Part shown: one piece after another, positions 41,933-54,511 of the stretch
Layout of the letters: each line of letters starts with the position of its first letter
How positions within the stretch are numbered: the first letter of the stretch is position 1
DNA from: Segatella copri
Lineage (GTDB): Bacteria > Bacteroidota > Bacteroidia > Bacteroidales > Bacteroidaceae
Length of the DNA: 64,000 nucleotides
Direction of reading: 5' to 3'
NCBI RefSeq assembly: GCF_019249795.2
Contig: NZ_CP156891.1
Location: 1,251,001-1,315,000 of the forward strand
The notes under the pieces: model-generated
Database searches by the model: none
What the model saw: the letters and a program-made list of their open reading frames with translations, nothing else
Told to the model about the DNA's origin: nothing
Position numbers and translations under genes: made by a program

Positions 41933-41965
41933 ACAAAAAAGGCATTCTTCACGAGGAAGAATGCC
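41933..41965 (-). terminator. Terminator of the OmpA gene
   Basis: Perfect 10-bp stem GGCATTCTTC / GAAGAATGCC (41941-41950 with 41956-41965), then TTTTTTGTTT on the minus strand. Confidence 0.85.
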
Positions 41966-42005
41966 CTATTCTATTTTTATACCTTATATTATATATACTG
42001 TATAA

Positions 42006-43178
42006 TTACTCACCAACCTGAACAGTTGCACGACGGTTGTAAGAAGCAGGAGTCAAATCCTTAACACCACCGTTAGCCTTAACTACGATGTTCTCCTTAG
42101 CAACACCCAACTTAACGAGCTCATCAGCTACCTTCTCAGCACGAGCCTTAGAAATCTTCTGGTTAACAGCTGCAGAACCAGTAGCGCTGTCAGCATAACC
42201 GTTAACTACCAACTTAGCGTTGTTGTCCTTAGCATACTGAGCGAGAGCCTGTACGTTTACAAGATCCTTCTTAGAAGCAACCTTAGACTTGCCGATGTTG
42301 AAGAATACAGAAACTGGAGTAGCAACATACTCCTTAACTGCCTTATCCTCTACAGACTTCTGGTTGTTCAAGAGATTCTTCAAACGGTCGTTCTCTGCAT
42401 TAGCATCGTTCAACTTAGCATTGATAGCGTCGAGTTCTGACTGATGAAGAGCGTTGATAGCGTCAACATCTGGAACCTTGTTCCAAGTAGCCTTACCCAA
42501 GTTGTATGTAACACCGACCTCAACATTCAAAGAACGGTCGTGTCTTGCAATCACCTTGTCGATAGAGCGAGATGTGCTAGGCTTAGCACCTGCCAATACA
42601 CCTGTGTAACCATCATAGTCGCTAGCACCTAATGCATAGTTTACATCGAGGTTGACAGCCCACTTCTTATTGATCTTGAACTCGTTCAAGATACCAACAC
42701 CAACTACAGGAGCATAGCAGTTAGCGCTCATGTTACGGTTAATACCAAAACCTGCGTAAGGGATGCAATCCCAAACACGAGCCTCGTTGTAACCACACAA
42801 CATATTGCTAACATTGAACAAAACCTGCTCATTCAAAGTCCAATACTTATTTGCATTTGTTGACTTATCCTCAGAAACTACTGTACGGCCCCAAACACCA
42901 TTTAACTTGGTACGGAGACCGAGACCTGGTGTGAACCACTTACCTACAGCAACAGAGAAACCGAGATTGTTTCTGAAACCCTTGAGTGGGCTCTTAGAGA
43001 AACCATTGCCCTCTTCCTGGTTGCCCCAGAATGCAGAACCAGCAACGTTTGCCTGAACAAACCAATTGCTCCAGAAAGAATTTGTTGCAACGCTATACTT
43101 CTCAGTAGTTGCTGCATCCTGAGCCATACTGCCCATTGTTACGCTAGCCAATGCTAGCACTGCTAATAACTTTTTCAT
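42006..43178 (-). CDS. OmpA-family outer membrane protein
   Basis: A 390-residue protein with signal peptide (MKKLLAVLALASVTMGSMAQ). Residues about 25-230 are an 8-strand-type beta barrel. Residues about 245-275 are a short coiled coil (INAKLNDANAENDRLKNLL). Residues about 285-390 are the OmpA peptidoglycan-binding domain (LVVNGYADSATGSAAVNQKISKARA). It links outer membrane and cell wall and is probably abundant: codon bias is strong. Paralogous to the interrupted gene at 31252-32382. A TATCTTTG -7 element is at 43241-43234; the -33 match is poor. Confidence 0.9.
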   Translation of the reverse strand: MKKLLAVLALASVTMGSMAQDAATTEKYSVATNSFWSNWFVQANVAGSAFWGNQEEGNGFSKSPLKGFRNNLGFSVAVGKWFTPGLGLRTKLNGVWGRTVVSEDKSTNANKYWTLNEQVLFNVSNMLCGYNEARVWDCIPYAGFGINRNMSANCYAPVVGVGILNEFKINKKWAVNLDVNYALGASDYDGYTGVLAGAKPSTSRSIDKVIARHDRSLNVEVGVTYNLGKATWNKVPDVDAINALHQSELDAINAKLNDANAENDRLKNLLNNQKSVEDKAVKEYVATPVSVFFNIGKSKVASKKDLVNVQALAQYAKDNNAKLVVNGYADSATGSAAVNQKISKARAEKVADELVKLGVAKENIVVKANGGVKDLTPASYNRRATVQVGE

Positions 43179-43329
43179 AACTTTATAATTTAAAAATCAA
43201 TTTATATATATATATACCTTCTGAATGACGGAGCAAAGATAATACTATTTTTTGAAATAACCTTCATTTTCTAAAAAAAATAGCATTTTTCGTTAACTTT
43301 TTTAAGAAAAACGGGATTTTTCCCTGCTT

Positions 43330-45201
43330 TTAACCTAAAAGATGCTCAATTTCCTGCTGACGGAGGATACAAAGTACCGACTTTCCGTCGGGCGTATAAT
43401 TGACATTCTGGCAGGCAAAAAGATCATTCACCAGCCCCTCCATCTCTTCATTACTCAATATCTGCCCCTGAGGTATTGCAGCCTGGCGAGCCAGACTCAA
43501 AGCCAAAGTCTGATTGATTTCATCAATGGCTGATACGCCCTTTTCTACTGCAGAAGAAACCATGTCCTGTACCAGTTTAAGAGGATTCAATCCTTCCAGT
43601 CCGCCAGGAACTGAATTAACGGCATAGCTTCCGCCTCCAAGATCTTCCAGTTCAAAGCCCATCGATTCCATTTCAGGCAGGATCTTTTCAAAGATTACCT
43701 TCTCAGACATCGGGAACTGCACAACCTCAGGAAAGAGGACTTTCTGTGAATGAAAGGTCCGGTCAGCCAACTGGCGCAAATACTGTTCGAACAAGACACG
43801 CACATGGGCACGATGCTGGTCGATAATCATCAATCCCGATTTTACCGCAGTCATGATATACTTACCTTTATACTGATAATGGGCTGGCGATTTCTCTGCA
43901 ATGATACTGTCTGGCGTATTATCCTGACTAGAATCATCGGAAAACACCATGGTCTGCTCCATCCCCTGCACATCATCCTGATCTTTGAGTCCTTCATAAA
44001 GCTGTTCCCATTTATCATCCACCTGAGGCTTTGACTTAGGAACAGAGAAGCCTGCTCCCATAGGGACTGCTCCAGTGGAAGAGGAAGACTTGAACGGATT
44101 ATAACCAGGATTCAAACTGATCTTCGGTGCCGCAGCAGCAGTGCTCATCTCTGGATTATAAACAGGGATGTCCGGTTTATCCTCGGTATCGAAATCAATG
44201 GTAGGTACATCATTGAACATACCGATGGACTCCTTGACCGAAGCCGAGAGGATTTGCCAGATAGCCTGCTCATTCTCGAATTTGATTTCAGTCTTCGTAG
44301 GATGGATATTCACATCAATATCCTTCGGATCTACATCAAAATACAGAAAGTAAGGCACCTGTTCACCCTGAGGAACCAGACGGTCATAAGCAGCCATCAC
44401 AGCCTTATTGAAATAAGGATGTTTCATGTATCTCCCATTGACAAAGAAGAACTGATGCACACCTTTCTTTCTGGCAGATTCCGGTTTGCCCACAAATCCA
44501 GACACCTTACACATAGTGGTTTCTACATTTACCGGCAGGAGTTCCTGATTGAAACGCTTGCCGAAGACATCGAGAATGCGCTGACGCAAATTAGCGGCAC
44601 GCAAATTGAATACTTCGGTACCATTGCTATGTAAAGTAAAGGTGATTTGAGGATTTACCAATGCAATCCGCTCGAAAGCCGTCAGAATATTGTTCAACTC
44701 TGTAGAATTGGACTTCAGGAACTTTCTTCGCGCGGGTACATTATAAAAGATATTGCTGACAGAGAAGATGCTTCCCACAGCACAGGAGCATGGCTCCTGT
44801 TTCTCATATCGGGAACCAGAAATCTGTATCAGGGTTCCTATCTCGTCGGTAGCCTGTCGTGACTTCAGTTCTACCTGAGCCACAGCAGCTATTGACGCCA
44901 AAGCTTCGCCACGGAAGCCCATGGTGCGAAGAGCAAACAAATCATCAGCCTTACGGATTTTGGAAGTAGAATGACGTTCGAAAGCCAAACGAGCATCGGT
45001 TTCAGACATACCTTTTCCATCATCTATCACCTGGATGTTGGTACGGCCAGCATCGGTAACTGTGACATGGATATTCCTGGCACCCGCATCGACTGCATTT
45101 TCGACCAGCTCCTTGATAACTGAAGCCGGACGCTGTATAACCTCACCTGCTGCTATCTGATTGGCAACAGAATCGGGTAAAAGTTGAATAATATCACTCA
45201 T
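43330..45201 (-). CDS. mutL: DNA mismatch repair protein MutL
   Basis: A 623-residue GHKL ATPase of methyl-independent mismatch repair. N-terminal motifs: [20 protein letters not shown] (16-35), DDGKGM (about 59-64), RHSTSKI and [10 protein letters not shown] (about 94-103). The C-terminal dimerisation domain begins near residue 430. I do not see the DQHA(x)2E(x)4E endonuclease motif in full: it reads [16 protein letters not shown] (about 448-463), with DQHRAHVR in place of DQHA, a common Bacteroidetes form. It ends the guaB-PPIase-ostA operon. Confidence 0.95.
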   Translation of the reverse strand: MSDIIQLLPDSVANQIAAGEVIQRPASVIKELVENAVDAGARNIHVTVTDAGRTNIQVIDDGKGMSETDARLAFERHSTSKIRKADDLFALRTMGFRGEALASIAAVAQVELKSRQATDEIGTLIQISGSRYEKQEPCSCAVGSIFSVSNIFYNVPARRKFLKSNSTELNNILTAFERIALVNPQITFTLHSNGTEVFNLRAANLRQRILDVFGKRFNQELLPVNVETTMCKVSGFVGKPESARKKGVHQFFFVNGRYMKHPYFNKAVMAAYDRLVPQGEQVPYFLYFDVDPKDIDVNIHPTKTEIKFENEQAIWQILSASVKESIGMFNDVPTIDFDTEDKPDIPVYNPEMSTAAAAPKISLNPGYNPFKSSSSTGAVPMGAGFSVPKSKPQVDDKWEQLYEGLKDQDDVQGMEQTMVFSDDSSQDNTPDSIIAEKSPAHYQYKGKYIMTAVKSGLMIIDQHRAHVRVLFEQYLRQLADRTFHSQKVLFPEVVQFPMSEKVIFEKILPEMESMGFELEDLGGGSYAVNSVPGGLEGLNPLKLVQDMVSSAVEKGVSAIDEINQTLALSLARQAAIPQGQILSNEEMEGLVNDLFACQNVNYTPDGKSVLCILRQQEIEHLLG

Positions 45202-45243
45202 CTCTAAATATTAATCATATAAGAAAATGATGCTTCATTATAA

Positions 45244-46899
45244 TCAGTCAGTCAGTTTCTGAAGTGGAGCTTCATGACGCTTAATGTTCTTGAGTTCGGA
45301 GCCCTTGGATTTACCACGCCATACAAAGATATCATTCTTATCTTTAGGACGCAAGTCCTCGAACCAGGCAAAATTGTTAAGTTTATATTTTGCCGGCGGA
45401 ATCTGCGTCATAGGATACATGGTAGATGTAAACTTATTGGTCCAGATTTTCTCCATCTTCCTGCCCGGTCCCATATACATGCGCATGGTATCGGTCTCCA
45501 GATAATTCAAGCCAATGAGCGAACTGTCCTTATCATCCGTCATATAATAGATGGTCTGCACATTACCGATAGACTCTCCTTGTTTAATCTCACCTTTTTC
45601 AAAGTAAGATTTCATCTCAGAAGAACTGATCTGATTGAAATGAACACTATCCGGCATCTGCTCTACAGACAGCGCCTGTCCGATGACATGGGCAAAACGA
45701 ACGGTAGAGTCGTTCATGAAGACCAGAATCTTCTCACCCAGCAACTGACGGTTTCCATTCCAGACGATAGGATCCTTATACATGGTCATGCAGGAATCCT
45801 GAGAATTGAAAACCAGGGAATCGCAGATGGCCTGCATATCCAGGCGATAGGCACGGACCTTAGGATAAGCATGCACCTTACGGTATACCGAATCGGTATT
45901 GATATGGAAGGTATTGATACGCATGGTATCAGAATGAACCCAAAGGGTATCTTTCTGCGAATAGTCGATCGCTACAGGATTGCGGGTGGCAAAGCCATTA
46001 CCGGTTTTCTCGTTGTAACGCAGATAATTGCAAGTAAGGGAATTCTTGCTCTTCTTATCTACATAAACCACATTACCATATCCGGTACTCTCCCCATCCT
46101 TTACATAATAGAGCGTATCACCCGTAAGCGTCTTGTCTTTATCTACAACCGTAGAGCGCCCGTAAAGCTGTGCTCTATCGGTCTTGGTATCATAATATCC
46201 GTCTTCTGTCTTGACAACACTTGCACCGGAAACAATCTTAGAAGGTCCTACCATGTGAGCCTTTGACTTACGGACATCGTAATACAAAGTATCGGTGGTA
46301 ACAACATCCTTGCCGCTGCGCAACTTGACATTATAGACAAACTTAGCCTCACGCGTTTCGGTATGATACTCACCCCAATCGGCAACCAGCTTATCCTTAC
46401 CATCAATCAGCGTTCCGCCGTCAAAGAAGTTTGCCATATTATACAAGCGGTCGAAATCCAAGCTATCAGTACGCAAAGTCTGCCGACGATGATGCAAGAC
46501 CACATTCTTGCGTGCTCTCATCATCTGCATCTGCCCATCATACTCGGCTCTATTACAAGTGAGTGACAAGGTGTCTCCCTGCCGGTAATGAACATGTCCG
46601 AAAGCTTTCACGGAATTAGAAGCCTGATAGAAATACGCGCTGTCACAGGTAAGATGACTGCCCTGATGCAAGAAAGAGACCTTACCTTTCAATATTTGGG
46701 CATCAGGATTATTACCAAACATATCATAGTACAATTCATCTGCATGCAAAAGATATACGCGGTCACCATGAGGGCGTTTTCTGGCATGCTTCTTTGGAGC
46801 CTGCATGGCTTGCATCAGACAAAACCCAAACAGGCATAGAATCATAACCGATATGATTCTATGCCCTCTGATATGATTATTTAATCTTTTATTTATCAT
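45244..46899 (-). CDS. OstA-like (LptA/LptD N-domain) envelope protein
   Basis: A 551-residue protein with an N-terminal hydrophobic segment (IISVMILCLFGFCLMQAM) and repeated beta-jellyroll units of the OstA/LptA type (HADELYYDMFGNNPDAQILK, then DSAYFYQASNSVKAFGHVHY). This suggests a periplasmic bridge for lipopolysaccharide transport. It overlaps the upstream SurA-like gene by four bases and precedes mutL by 42. The Bacteroidetes OstA-like family is longer than E. coli LptA (185 residues); the exact partner is not known. Confidence 0.82.
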   Translation of the reverse strand: MINKRLNNHIRGHRIISVMILCLFGFCLMQAMQAPKKHARKRPHGDRVYLLHADELYYDMFGNNPDAQILKGKVSFLHQGSHLTCDSAYFYQASNSVKAFGHVHYRQGDTLSLTCNRAEYDGQMQMMRARKNVVLHHRRQTLRTDSLDFDRLYNMANFFDGGTLIDGKDKLVADWGEYHTETREAKFVYNVKLRSGKDVVTTDTLYYDVRKSKAHMVGPSKIVSGASVVKTEDGYYDTKTDRAQLYGRSTVVDKDKTLTGDTLYYVKDGESTGYGNVVYVDKKSKNSLTCNYLRYNEKTGNGFATRNPVAIDYSQKDTLWVHSDTMRINTFHINTDSVYRKVHAYPKVRAYRLDMQAICDSLVFNSQDSCMTMYKDPIVWNGNRQLLGEKILVFMNDSTVRFAHVIGQALSVEQMPDSVHFNQISSSEMKSYFEKGEIKQGESIGNVQTIYYMTDDKDSSLIGLNYLETDTMRMYMGPGRKMEKIWTNKFTSTMYPMTQIPPAKYKLNNFAWFEDLRPKDKNDIFVWRGKSKGSELKNIKRHEAPLQKLTD

Positions 46900-48350
46900 T
46901 TAATCCAACCTTGATATTCAAACTTACAATCCTTATAGCGATCGTTCATACGAACATAAGTCTGCTTGATTTTATTGACTACCCAGTCGTGCAAGGTCTG
47001 GGCACGCTCCTTAGCCAACACTACATCCTTCATCACCTGAAAATCTTCAGTAATAGTAGCTCTATGTCCGTCAACACGGCTTACCAGTTTTACCAAAGCA
47101 CAAGTGGTTTTACCCTTGGAATTCACCATCGTGAAAGGTGCAGAAACCTCACCTACCTTCATTGTATCTACCGTACGGGCAACCTCGGTAGGCAGATCCT
47201 TCATCTGGAAGCGGGAAGTTCTTGACTGGTCAGGAGTAACATTGGCCATCAAACCCTTGTTGTTGCGGGTATCCTTATCATCAGACAATGCTTCAACAGC
47301 CTGCTCAAAGGTAAACTTAGCGGCACGGATATCATTACCGATAGAATCCAGACGGCCGATAGACTTATCAATAGCATCCTGAGAAACCTGAGGCTTGAGC
47401 AGGATATGGCGACACTTAATCTTATCACCACGCTTATCAATCAACTGGATGATATGATAACCAAACTCAGACTCAACAATCTTTGAGATTTTCTTAGGAT
47501 CGGTAAGATTGAATGCTACATTTGCAAACGCAGGATCCAACATACCTCTACCGATATAATCCATCTCGCCACCCATACGGGCTGAACCCGGATCCTCAGA
47601 ATAAAGACGAGCCAAAGTAGCAAAAGAAGTCTCACCCTTATTCACACGGTCAGTAAACTCACGCAACTGATTTTTCACACGGTTAATCTCCTCAAGAGGA
47701 ATACGTGGCTGCATGGTAAGAATCTCAACCTCTACCTCTGTAGGAACAAAAGGGATACTGTCGGCAGGTAAATCCTTAAAGTATTTACGTACCTGAGCTG
47801 GAGACACCTTGATATCCTTCACCAGTTCCTGCTTCATCTTCTGAATCAGCTGTTGGTTTTTGAAATCATCATGCATCTGCTGGCGCATCTGGGTGATACT
47901 TTGCTTGCGATACTCCTCCAGTTTTTCACGAGAACCAATCATGGAAACCCAACTGTTGATCTGTTCGTCGATACCATTCATGACTTCTGACTCAGATACT
48001 TCGATACTATCGATAGCTGCCTGATGGAGAAACAGTTTCTGAACGGCAATCTGCTCAGGAATAGAACAGTCTGGGTCACCAGTATATTTAATACCTTCAG
48101 CCTCAGCCTGCAAACGGGTTACCTCGACGTCTGACTTCAGGATAGCCTCATCGCCGACAACCCAAATTACCTCATCAACCACACTACCCTCATTGATTTT
48201 CTGAGAATCGGCAGCAGCTTGTTGCTTGATATTTGCAGAATCAGCCTCATGAGCCAAAGCACTACGGCTTGCTCTTGTTGCACTAGCACTTATTCCTACT
48301 ATCATCAGCAGGGTTATAAATGCCATTGTCATTTTATATCCAGTATTCAT
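46896..48350 (-). CDS. SurA-like periplasmic peptidyl-prolyl isomerase
   Basis: A 484-residue protein with a signal sequence, an N-terminal chaperone-like helical domain (about 55-180) and two parvulin domains (about 185-305 with EFGYHIIQLID, and about 310-420). This is the SurA architecture, expected to help outer membrane proteins fold in the periplasm. It sits between another PPIase and the OstA-like gene, all concerned with envelope assembly. Confidence 0.85.
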   Translation of the reverse strand: MNTGYKMTMAFITLLMIVGISASATRASRSALAHEADSANIKQQAAADSQKINEGSVVDEVIWVVGDEAILKSDVEVTRLQAEAEGIKYTGDPDCSIPEQIAVQKLFLHQAAIDSIEVSESEVMNGIDEQINSWVSMIGSREKLEEYRKQSITQMRQQMHDDFKNQQLIQKMKQELVKDIKVSPAQVRKYFKDLPADSIPFVPTEVEVEILTMQPRIPLEEINRVKNQLREFTDRVNKGETSFATLARLYSEDPGSARMGGEMDYIGRGMLDPAFANVAFNLTDPKKISKIVESEFGYHIIQLIDKRGDKIKCRHILLKPQVSQDAIDKSIGRLDSIGNDIRAAKFTFEQAVEALSDDKDTRNNKGLMANVTPDQSRTSRFQMKDLPTEVARTVDTMKVGEVSAPFTMVNSKGKTTCALVKLVSRVDGHRATITEDFQVMKDVVLAKERAQTLHDWVVNKIKQTYVRMNDRYKDCKFEYQGWIK

Positions 48351-48369
48351 GTATTGTTTCTATAATATA

Positions 48370-49356
48370 TTAATGTATATTGAGAGTGGTCAACATGCTA
48401 TGGAAAACCACCACTTTATATTTCTTCTTCAATTGTGCGACCCATTGTTTCTCTAACGAGTCTTGATAGTCAGCAAGTACCACATCCGGGTATTCGCCAT
48501 TCCGGGGCAGATTAACCTTCATCTTCTTCAGGCGCTTCATTTCCCATTTGTATTTTTTCTTATTCTTGGCATAGAAGGCAGCCAGACCTTTTTTATCAGC
48601 AGCAGCCTTATCCCAAATATTACGCTGGCAGATTTCATTCAGCAAAAGGTTTTCTACTTCCTCCTGCTGCTGGTAGGTTCCCTGCCAATTTTCTACCTTA
48701 GCATCAGCAACATATTTTTTCTGATTACCATCATCATGTTTATCCAGCAACTTGACGATATGATAACCAAACTCAGACATAAACGGTCTACTAATCTCAC
48801 CCTTTCGCAGAGAGAAAGCTACTTTTTCAAAAGCCTGCACAGTCTGACCTTTTGTAAACCATGCCAAAGTACCCCCATTGACCGCAGACCCTTTATCATC
48901 AGAACACTTTTTTGCCAGGTCTGCAAAATCTGCACCTTTGCAAAGAGCCTGATAAATAGAATCGATTCTTCTTTCCACCACCTCCTGTTCGTGGTAAAAT
49001 GCTTTCTGTCCCAATCTCAAGAGGATATGTGCAACATGAACACTGCCTTTATCGGGCATCAACTCGCATGACTCGACATCATCATATCGTTTCAACACAC
49101 GCCTGATATTAGGCAAAGTATCGAGATGAGCATCCTTAGCAGCTTGCACTTTCAGCTTATAATTAACAAAGCCATCGGCAAACACCTTGACACTTTTAGA
49201 ATCAACCGTATTTCCCAAATGATTTTTCTGATAAAAGTACTCAAATTCCGACTTCTTGACAGATTGACCATCAATAATCATAACAATTGGGTCGGTATGA
49301 GCAAAAGCAATGCTCCCCGAAAGGAGCATTGCCGCTATAAGTGCATAAAACTTCAT
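48370..49356 (-). CDS. Parvulin-type peptidyl-prolyl isomerase
   Basis: A 328-residue protein with signal peptide (MKFYALIAAMLLSGSIAFA). A helical N-domain (VMIIDGQSVKKSEFEYFYQK) precedes one parvulin domain (about 105-215; VAHILLRLG ... EFGYHIVKLLDKHDDG). The C-terminal 110 residues are basic and helical. It probably acts with the next SurA-like protein on exported proteins. Spaced 14 bases from guaB and 19 from the SurA-like gene. Confidence 0.83.
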   Translation of the reverse strand: MKFYALIAAMLLSGSIAFAHTDPIVMIIDGQSVKKSEFEYFYQKNHLGNTVDSKSVKVFADGFVNYKLKVQAAKDAHLDTLPNIRRVLKRYDDVESCELMPDKGSVHVAHILLRLGQKAFYHEQEVVERRIDSIYQALCKGADFADLAKKCSDDKGSAVNGGTLAWFTKGQTVQAFEKVAFSLRKGEISRPFMSEFGYHIVKLLDKHDDGNQKKYVADAKVENWQGTYQQQEEVENLLLNEICQRNIWDKAAADKKGLAAFYAKNKKKYKWEMKRLKKMKVNLPRNGEYPDVVLADYQDSLEKQWVAQLKKKYKVVVFHSMLTTLNIH

Positions 49357-49370
49357 ATTTCCTAATTATA

Positions 49371-50873
<1,503 letters not shown>

Positions 50874-50958
50874 TTATTGCGTGCAAATTTAGCAATAATT
50901 TCTCAGATAGAGTTCGCTTTTCACGAAAATCTTACCTTATTAATGCTATTTAACGTGA

Positions 50959-53145
50959 TTAGTTGGCTTGTTCGGACAAAAACTTGATTCTGACGAGTCG
51001 AATTTCGTCTTCATTGTAGTCTTCACCCAATTCATCTTGAGCCGCATTCAAATCATCAGTATCGCTCTCCATGAAGTAATCGTAGATGTCATCTACATGG
51101 TCATCATCCACAACTTCCTCTATGAAATAATCGATATTCAGCTTGGTACCGCTGTAAACGATTGCCTCTATTTCGTCAAGCAATTCTGAGAAATCCAAAC
51201 CTTTTGCTTCTGCCAAATCATCAAGATCTATCTGGCGGTCTATGCTCTGAATGATGCTTACCTTCAAGACTGATTTCTTGGCAACTGTCCTGACACGTAA
51301 TTCCTCAGGACGCTCTATCAGATTCTCTTCACAATACTGATTGATCAATTTACAGAACTCCTTACCATACCTCTTTGCCTTACCGGCTCCAACTCCCTGT
51401 ATGTTCTGCAATTCCTGCATATCTACAGGATACATCGTTGCCATCTGTTCCAGAGAAATATCCTGGAAAATAACATAAGGCGGCAATTTATGCTTCTTTG
51501 CTACTGTCTTACGCAAGTCTTTCAACATGGAGAAAAGTGTCTGATCCAAAGCACCTGTATTATGCTCGCTCAGAGGCGCTCCATCAAAATCATCAGAGAA
51601 TTCCTTATCGGCAACGATCATGAATGATTCAGGATTCTTAATGAAACGCTTACCCGCAGCTGTCAACTTCAAAAGGCCATAGTTCTCTACATCTTTCTTG
51701 AGATAACCGGCTATCAACGCCTGACGGATAACAGGATTCCAAACTTTGGCATCCATATCTTCTCCTGCTCCAAACTCCTCCAGTTCATCATGCTTGTGAG
51801 AAACGATATCATCAGTAGCACGTCCCTTTACAAAATCGATGATATATTCCTGACGGAAATTCTCCTTCACCGCAGCAACAGACTCCAAAACAACGAGCAG
51901 CGCATCCTTAGCCTCGAATTTTTCTGTAGGATGCAGGCAGTTGTCGCAGTTATGGCAGTTTTCTTCATGATATTCCTCACCAAAATAATGAAGCAACATT
52001 TTCCTGCGACAGACAGACGATTCAGCATAGGCAGCCGTTTCCTGCAACAACTGTCTGCCGATATCCTGTTCTGCTACAGGTTTGTTCTCCATAAACTTCT
52101 CCAGTTTTCTGAGGTCTTTACGGGCATAAAAGGCGATACATATACCCTCGCCTCCATCACGTCCGGCTCTACCCGTTTCCTGATAATAACCTTCCAAGCT
52201 CTTGGGTATATCATAATGAATAACAAAACGGACATCAGGTTTATCGATACCCATTCCGAAGGCGATAGTAGCAACAATGACATCAATACGCTCCATCAGA
52301 AAATCATCCTGGGTTTGAGAACGGGTAGCCGAATCAAGACCGGCATGATAAGGAGCCGCTTTGATTTCATTGGCTTTCAACACCTCTGCCAATTCCTCTA
52401 CTTTCTTACGGGAGAGACAATAGATAATACCACTCTTTCCTTTGTGTTGACGAATAAACATGATGATCTGACGATCGATATCCTTGTTCTTCGGGCGCAC
52501 CTCATAATACAAGTTAGGGCGGTTAAAAGAACTCTTGAATTCTTTGGCATCCATGATGCCTAAGTTTTTCTTGATATCAGTACGTACCTTATCTGTTGCA
52601 GTAGCTGTAAGCGCTATCACAGGTGCAACACCTATTTCGTTAATAATAGGGCGAATACGACGATACTCTGGTCTGAAATCGTGTCCCCACTCAGAGATAC
52701 AGTGAGCCTCATCAATGGCATAGAACGAAATCTTTACAGTTTTAAGGAACTCAACATTATCTTCTTTCGTCAAAGATTCAGGTGCAACATACAGGAGTTT
52801 TGTCGTACCATTGAGAATATCATTCTTCACCTTCTCAATAGCCGACTTATTCAATGATGAATTGAGATAATGAGCCACGCCATCACTTTCACTCAAACCA
52901 TTAATAACATCTACCTGGTTCTTCATCAAAGCAATCAGAGGAGAAATTACAATAGCAGTGCCCTCCATAATGAGCGAAGGCAACTGGTAACACAAACTCT
53001 TACCGCCACCTGTAGGCATCAATACAAAAGTATCATTGCCACTCATCAAATTTCTGATGATTGCCTCTTGATCACCCTTAAACGAATCGAAGCCGAAATA
53101 ATGCTTCAACTGTCCTGTAAGATTAACCTGTTCTGTCATATCCAC
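50959..53145 (-). CDS. recQ: ATP-dependent DNA helicase RecQ
   Basis: A 728-residue 3'-5' helicase. Walker A MPTGGGKSLCYQLP (about 38-51), DEAH box AIDEAHCISEWGHDFRPEYR (about 138-157), zinc-binding CRRKMLLHYFGE...CHNCDNC region (about 375-403), RQC winged helix and a C-terminal HRDC domain (about 540-615). The tail after HRDC is acidic. It acts in recombination and fork repair. It lies between clpX and guaB. Confidence 0.93.
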   Translation of the reverse strand: MDMTEQVNLTGQLKHYFGFDSFKGDQEAIIRNLMSGNDTFVLMPTGGGKSLCYQLPSLIMEGTAIVISPLIALMKNQVDVINGLSESDGVAHYLNSSLNKSAIEKVKNDILNGTTKLLYVAPESLTKEDNVEFLKTVKISFYAIDEAHCISEWGHDFRPEYRRIRPIINEIGVAPVIALTATATDKVRTDIKKNLGIMDAKEFKSSFNRPNLYYEVRPKNKDIDRQIIMFIRQHKGKSGIIYCLSRKKVEELAEVLKANEIKAAPYHAGLDSATRSQTQDDFLMERIDVIVATIAFGMGIDKPDVRFVIHYDIPKSLEGYYQETGRAGRDGGEGICIAFYARKDLRKLEKFMENKPVAEQDIGRQLLQETAAYAESSVCRRKMLLHYFGEEYHEENCHNCDNCLHPTEKFEAKDALLVVLESVAAVKENFRQEYIIDFVKGRATDDIVSHKHDELEEFGAGEDMDAKVWNPVIRQALIAGYLKKDVENYGLLKLTAAGKRFIKNPESFMIVADKEFSDDFDGAPLSEHNTGALDQTLFSMLKDLRKTVAKKHKLPPYVIFQDISLEQMATMYPVDMQELQNIQGVGAGKAKRYGKEFCKLINQYCEENLIERPEELRVRTVAKKSVLKVSIIQSIDRQIDLDDLAEAKGLDFSELLDEIEAIVYSGTKLNIDYFIEEVVDDDHVDDIYDYFMESDTDDLNAAQDELGEDYNEDEIRLVRIKFLSEQAN

Positions 53146-53215
53146 CTATTATTATATTATATATGTCTATATATACGATTAAATAGCATTCAATTGGGCG
53201 AAAAGCCCAACTGAT

Positions 53216-54445
53216 TTATGCTGTTTCCAACTGTCCGAGATGAGATTTATCCAACTGTTGCTTGGTATACTCCAGCGTAACAGTGAATGATTTAACCTTC
53301 TCTGATGGAATCTCAAACATAGCATCCATCATCACAGCTTCAACAATTGAACGAAGCCCGCGAGCACCCAATTTATACTCTACCGCCTTATCTACGATAT
53401 AATCGAGTGCTTCCTCATCAAACTTCAACTTGATGCCATCCATCTCAAACAATTTCTGATACTGCTTGACAATTGAATTCTTAGGTTCAACCAAGATTTT
53501 GCGCAAAGCCTCCCTATCCAACGGATTGAGATAAGTAAGCACAGGCAAACGGCCGATAATTTCAGGTATCAAGCCAAAAGACTTCAAATCCTGTGGAAGG
53601 ATATACTGCATCAAATCCTTCTTATCTATCTTAGCTACATTCTGAACCGAATTATAGCCTACTACGTGCGTATTCATACGCTGAGCTATTTTACGCTCAA
53701 TACCGTCAAAAGCACCACCACAGATAAACAGGATATTCTTGGTATCTACATGGATATAATCCTGATCAGGATGCTTGCGTCCACCCTTAGGCGGAACATT
53801 AACCATGGTACCTTCCAAGAGTTTCAACAATCCCTGCTGTACACCTTCGCCACTCACATCACGCGTAATAGAAGGATTATCGCTCTTGCGGGCTATCTTA
53901 TCAATCTCATCAATGAACACAATTCCCCTTTCTGCTGCAGCCACATCATAATCAGCAACCTGCAACAGACGCGACAAGATACTTTCTACGTCTTCACCCA
54001 CATAACCTGCTTCAGTAAATACAGTGGCATCAACAATGGTGAAAGGAACATCCAACATCTTAGCTATTGTACGCGCCAACAAGGTTTTACCTGTACCGGT
54101 ACTACCAACCATGATGATATTACTTTTTTCGATTTCTACACCATCTTCATCCTTTGGCTGCTGCAAACGCTTGTAGTGGTTATATACAGCGACAGCCAAA
54201 TTGCGCTTAGCCTGATCCTGACCGATGATATATTCATCCAGGTATTTTTTGATCTCTACAGGCTTTGGCACCTCTTTGAGAACAAACTTACCCTCCCCAG
54301 CTTTAGGAGCTAAGACCCCTGTAGACTGTATAATTTCATAGGCCTGCTTAGCACAATCTTCGCAAATGAAGCCATTGATACCCGTGATGAGTAATCTGAC
54401 TTCATTTTCTGATCTTCCACAGAAGCTACATACTTTCTTTGGCAT
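53216..54445 (-). CDS. clpX: ClpX, ATPase subunit of ClpXP protease
   Basis: A 409-residue AAA+ unfoldase. N-terminal zinc finger with cysteines 6, 9, 28 and 31; Walker [13 protein letters not shown] (about 112-123); pore loop GYVGEDVES (about 146-154); Walker [10 protein letters not shown]; ClpP-contact loop in the IGRLP region (about 292-296). It feeds substrates to ClpP, encoded just upstream. The length is normal (about 410-424). Confidence 0.96.
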   Translation of the reverse strand: MPKKVCSFCGRSENEVRLLITGINGFICEDCAKQAYEIIQSTGVLAPKAGEGKFVLKEVPKPVEIKKYLDEYIIGQDQAKRNLAVAVYNHYKRLQQPKDEDGVEIEKSNIIMVGSTGTGKTLLARTIAKMLDVPFTIVDATVFTEAGYVGEDVESILSRLLQVADYDVAAAERGIVFIDEIDKIARKSDNPSITRDVSGEGVQQGLLKLLEGTMVNVPPKGGRKHPDQDYIHVDTKNILFICGGAFDGIERKIAQRMNTHVVGYNSVQNVAKIDKKDLMQYILPQDLKSFGLIPEIIGRLPVLTYLNPLDREALRKILVEPKNSIVKQYQKLFEMDGIKLKFDEEALDYIVDKAVEYKLGARGLRSIVEAVMMDAMFEIPSEKVKSFTVTLEYTKQQLDKSHLGQLETA

Positions 54446-54511
54446 ATTATAATTATTATCTCTTCTTGCGCACCTTAACTATATATACGCATATTTACTT
54501 AAAACAATTCG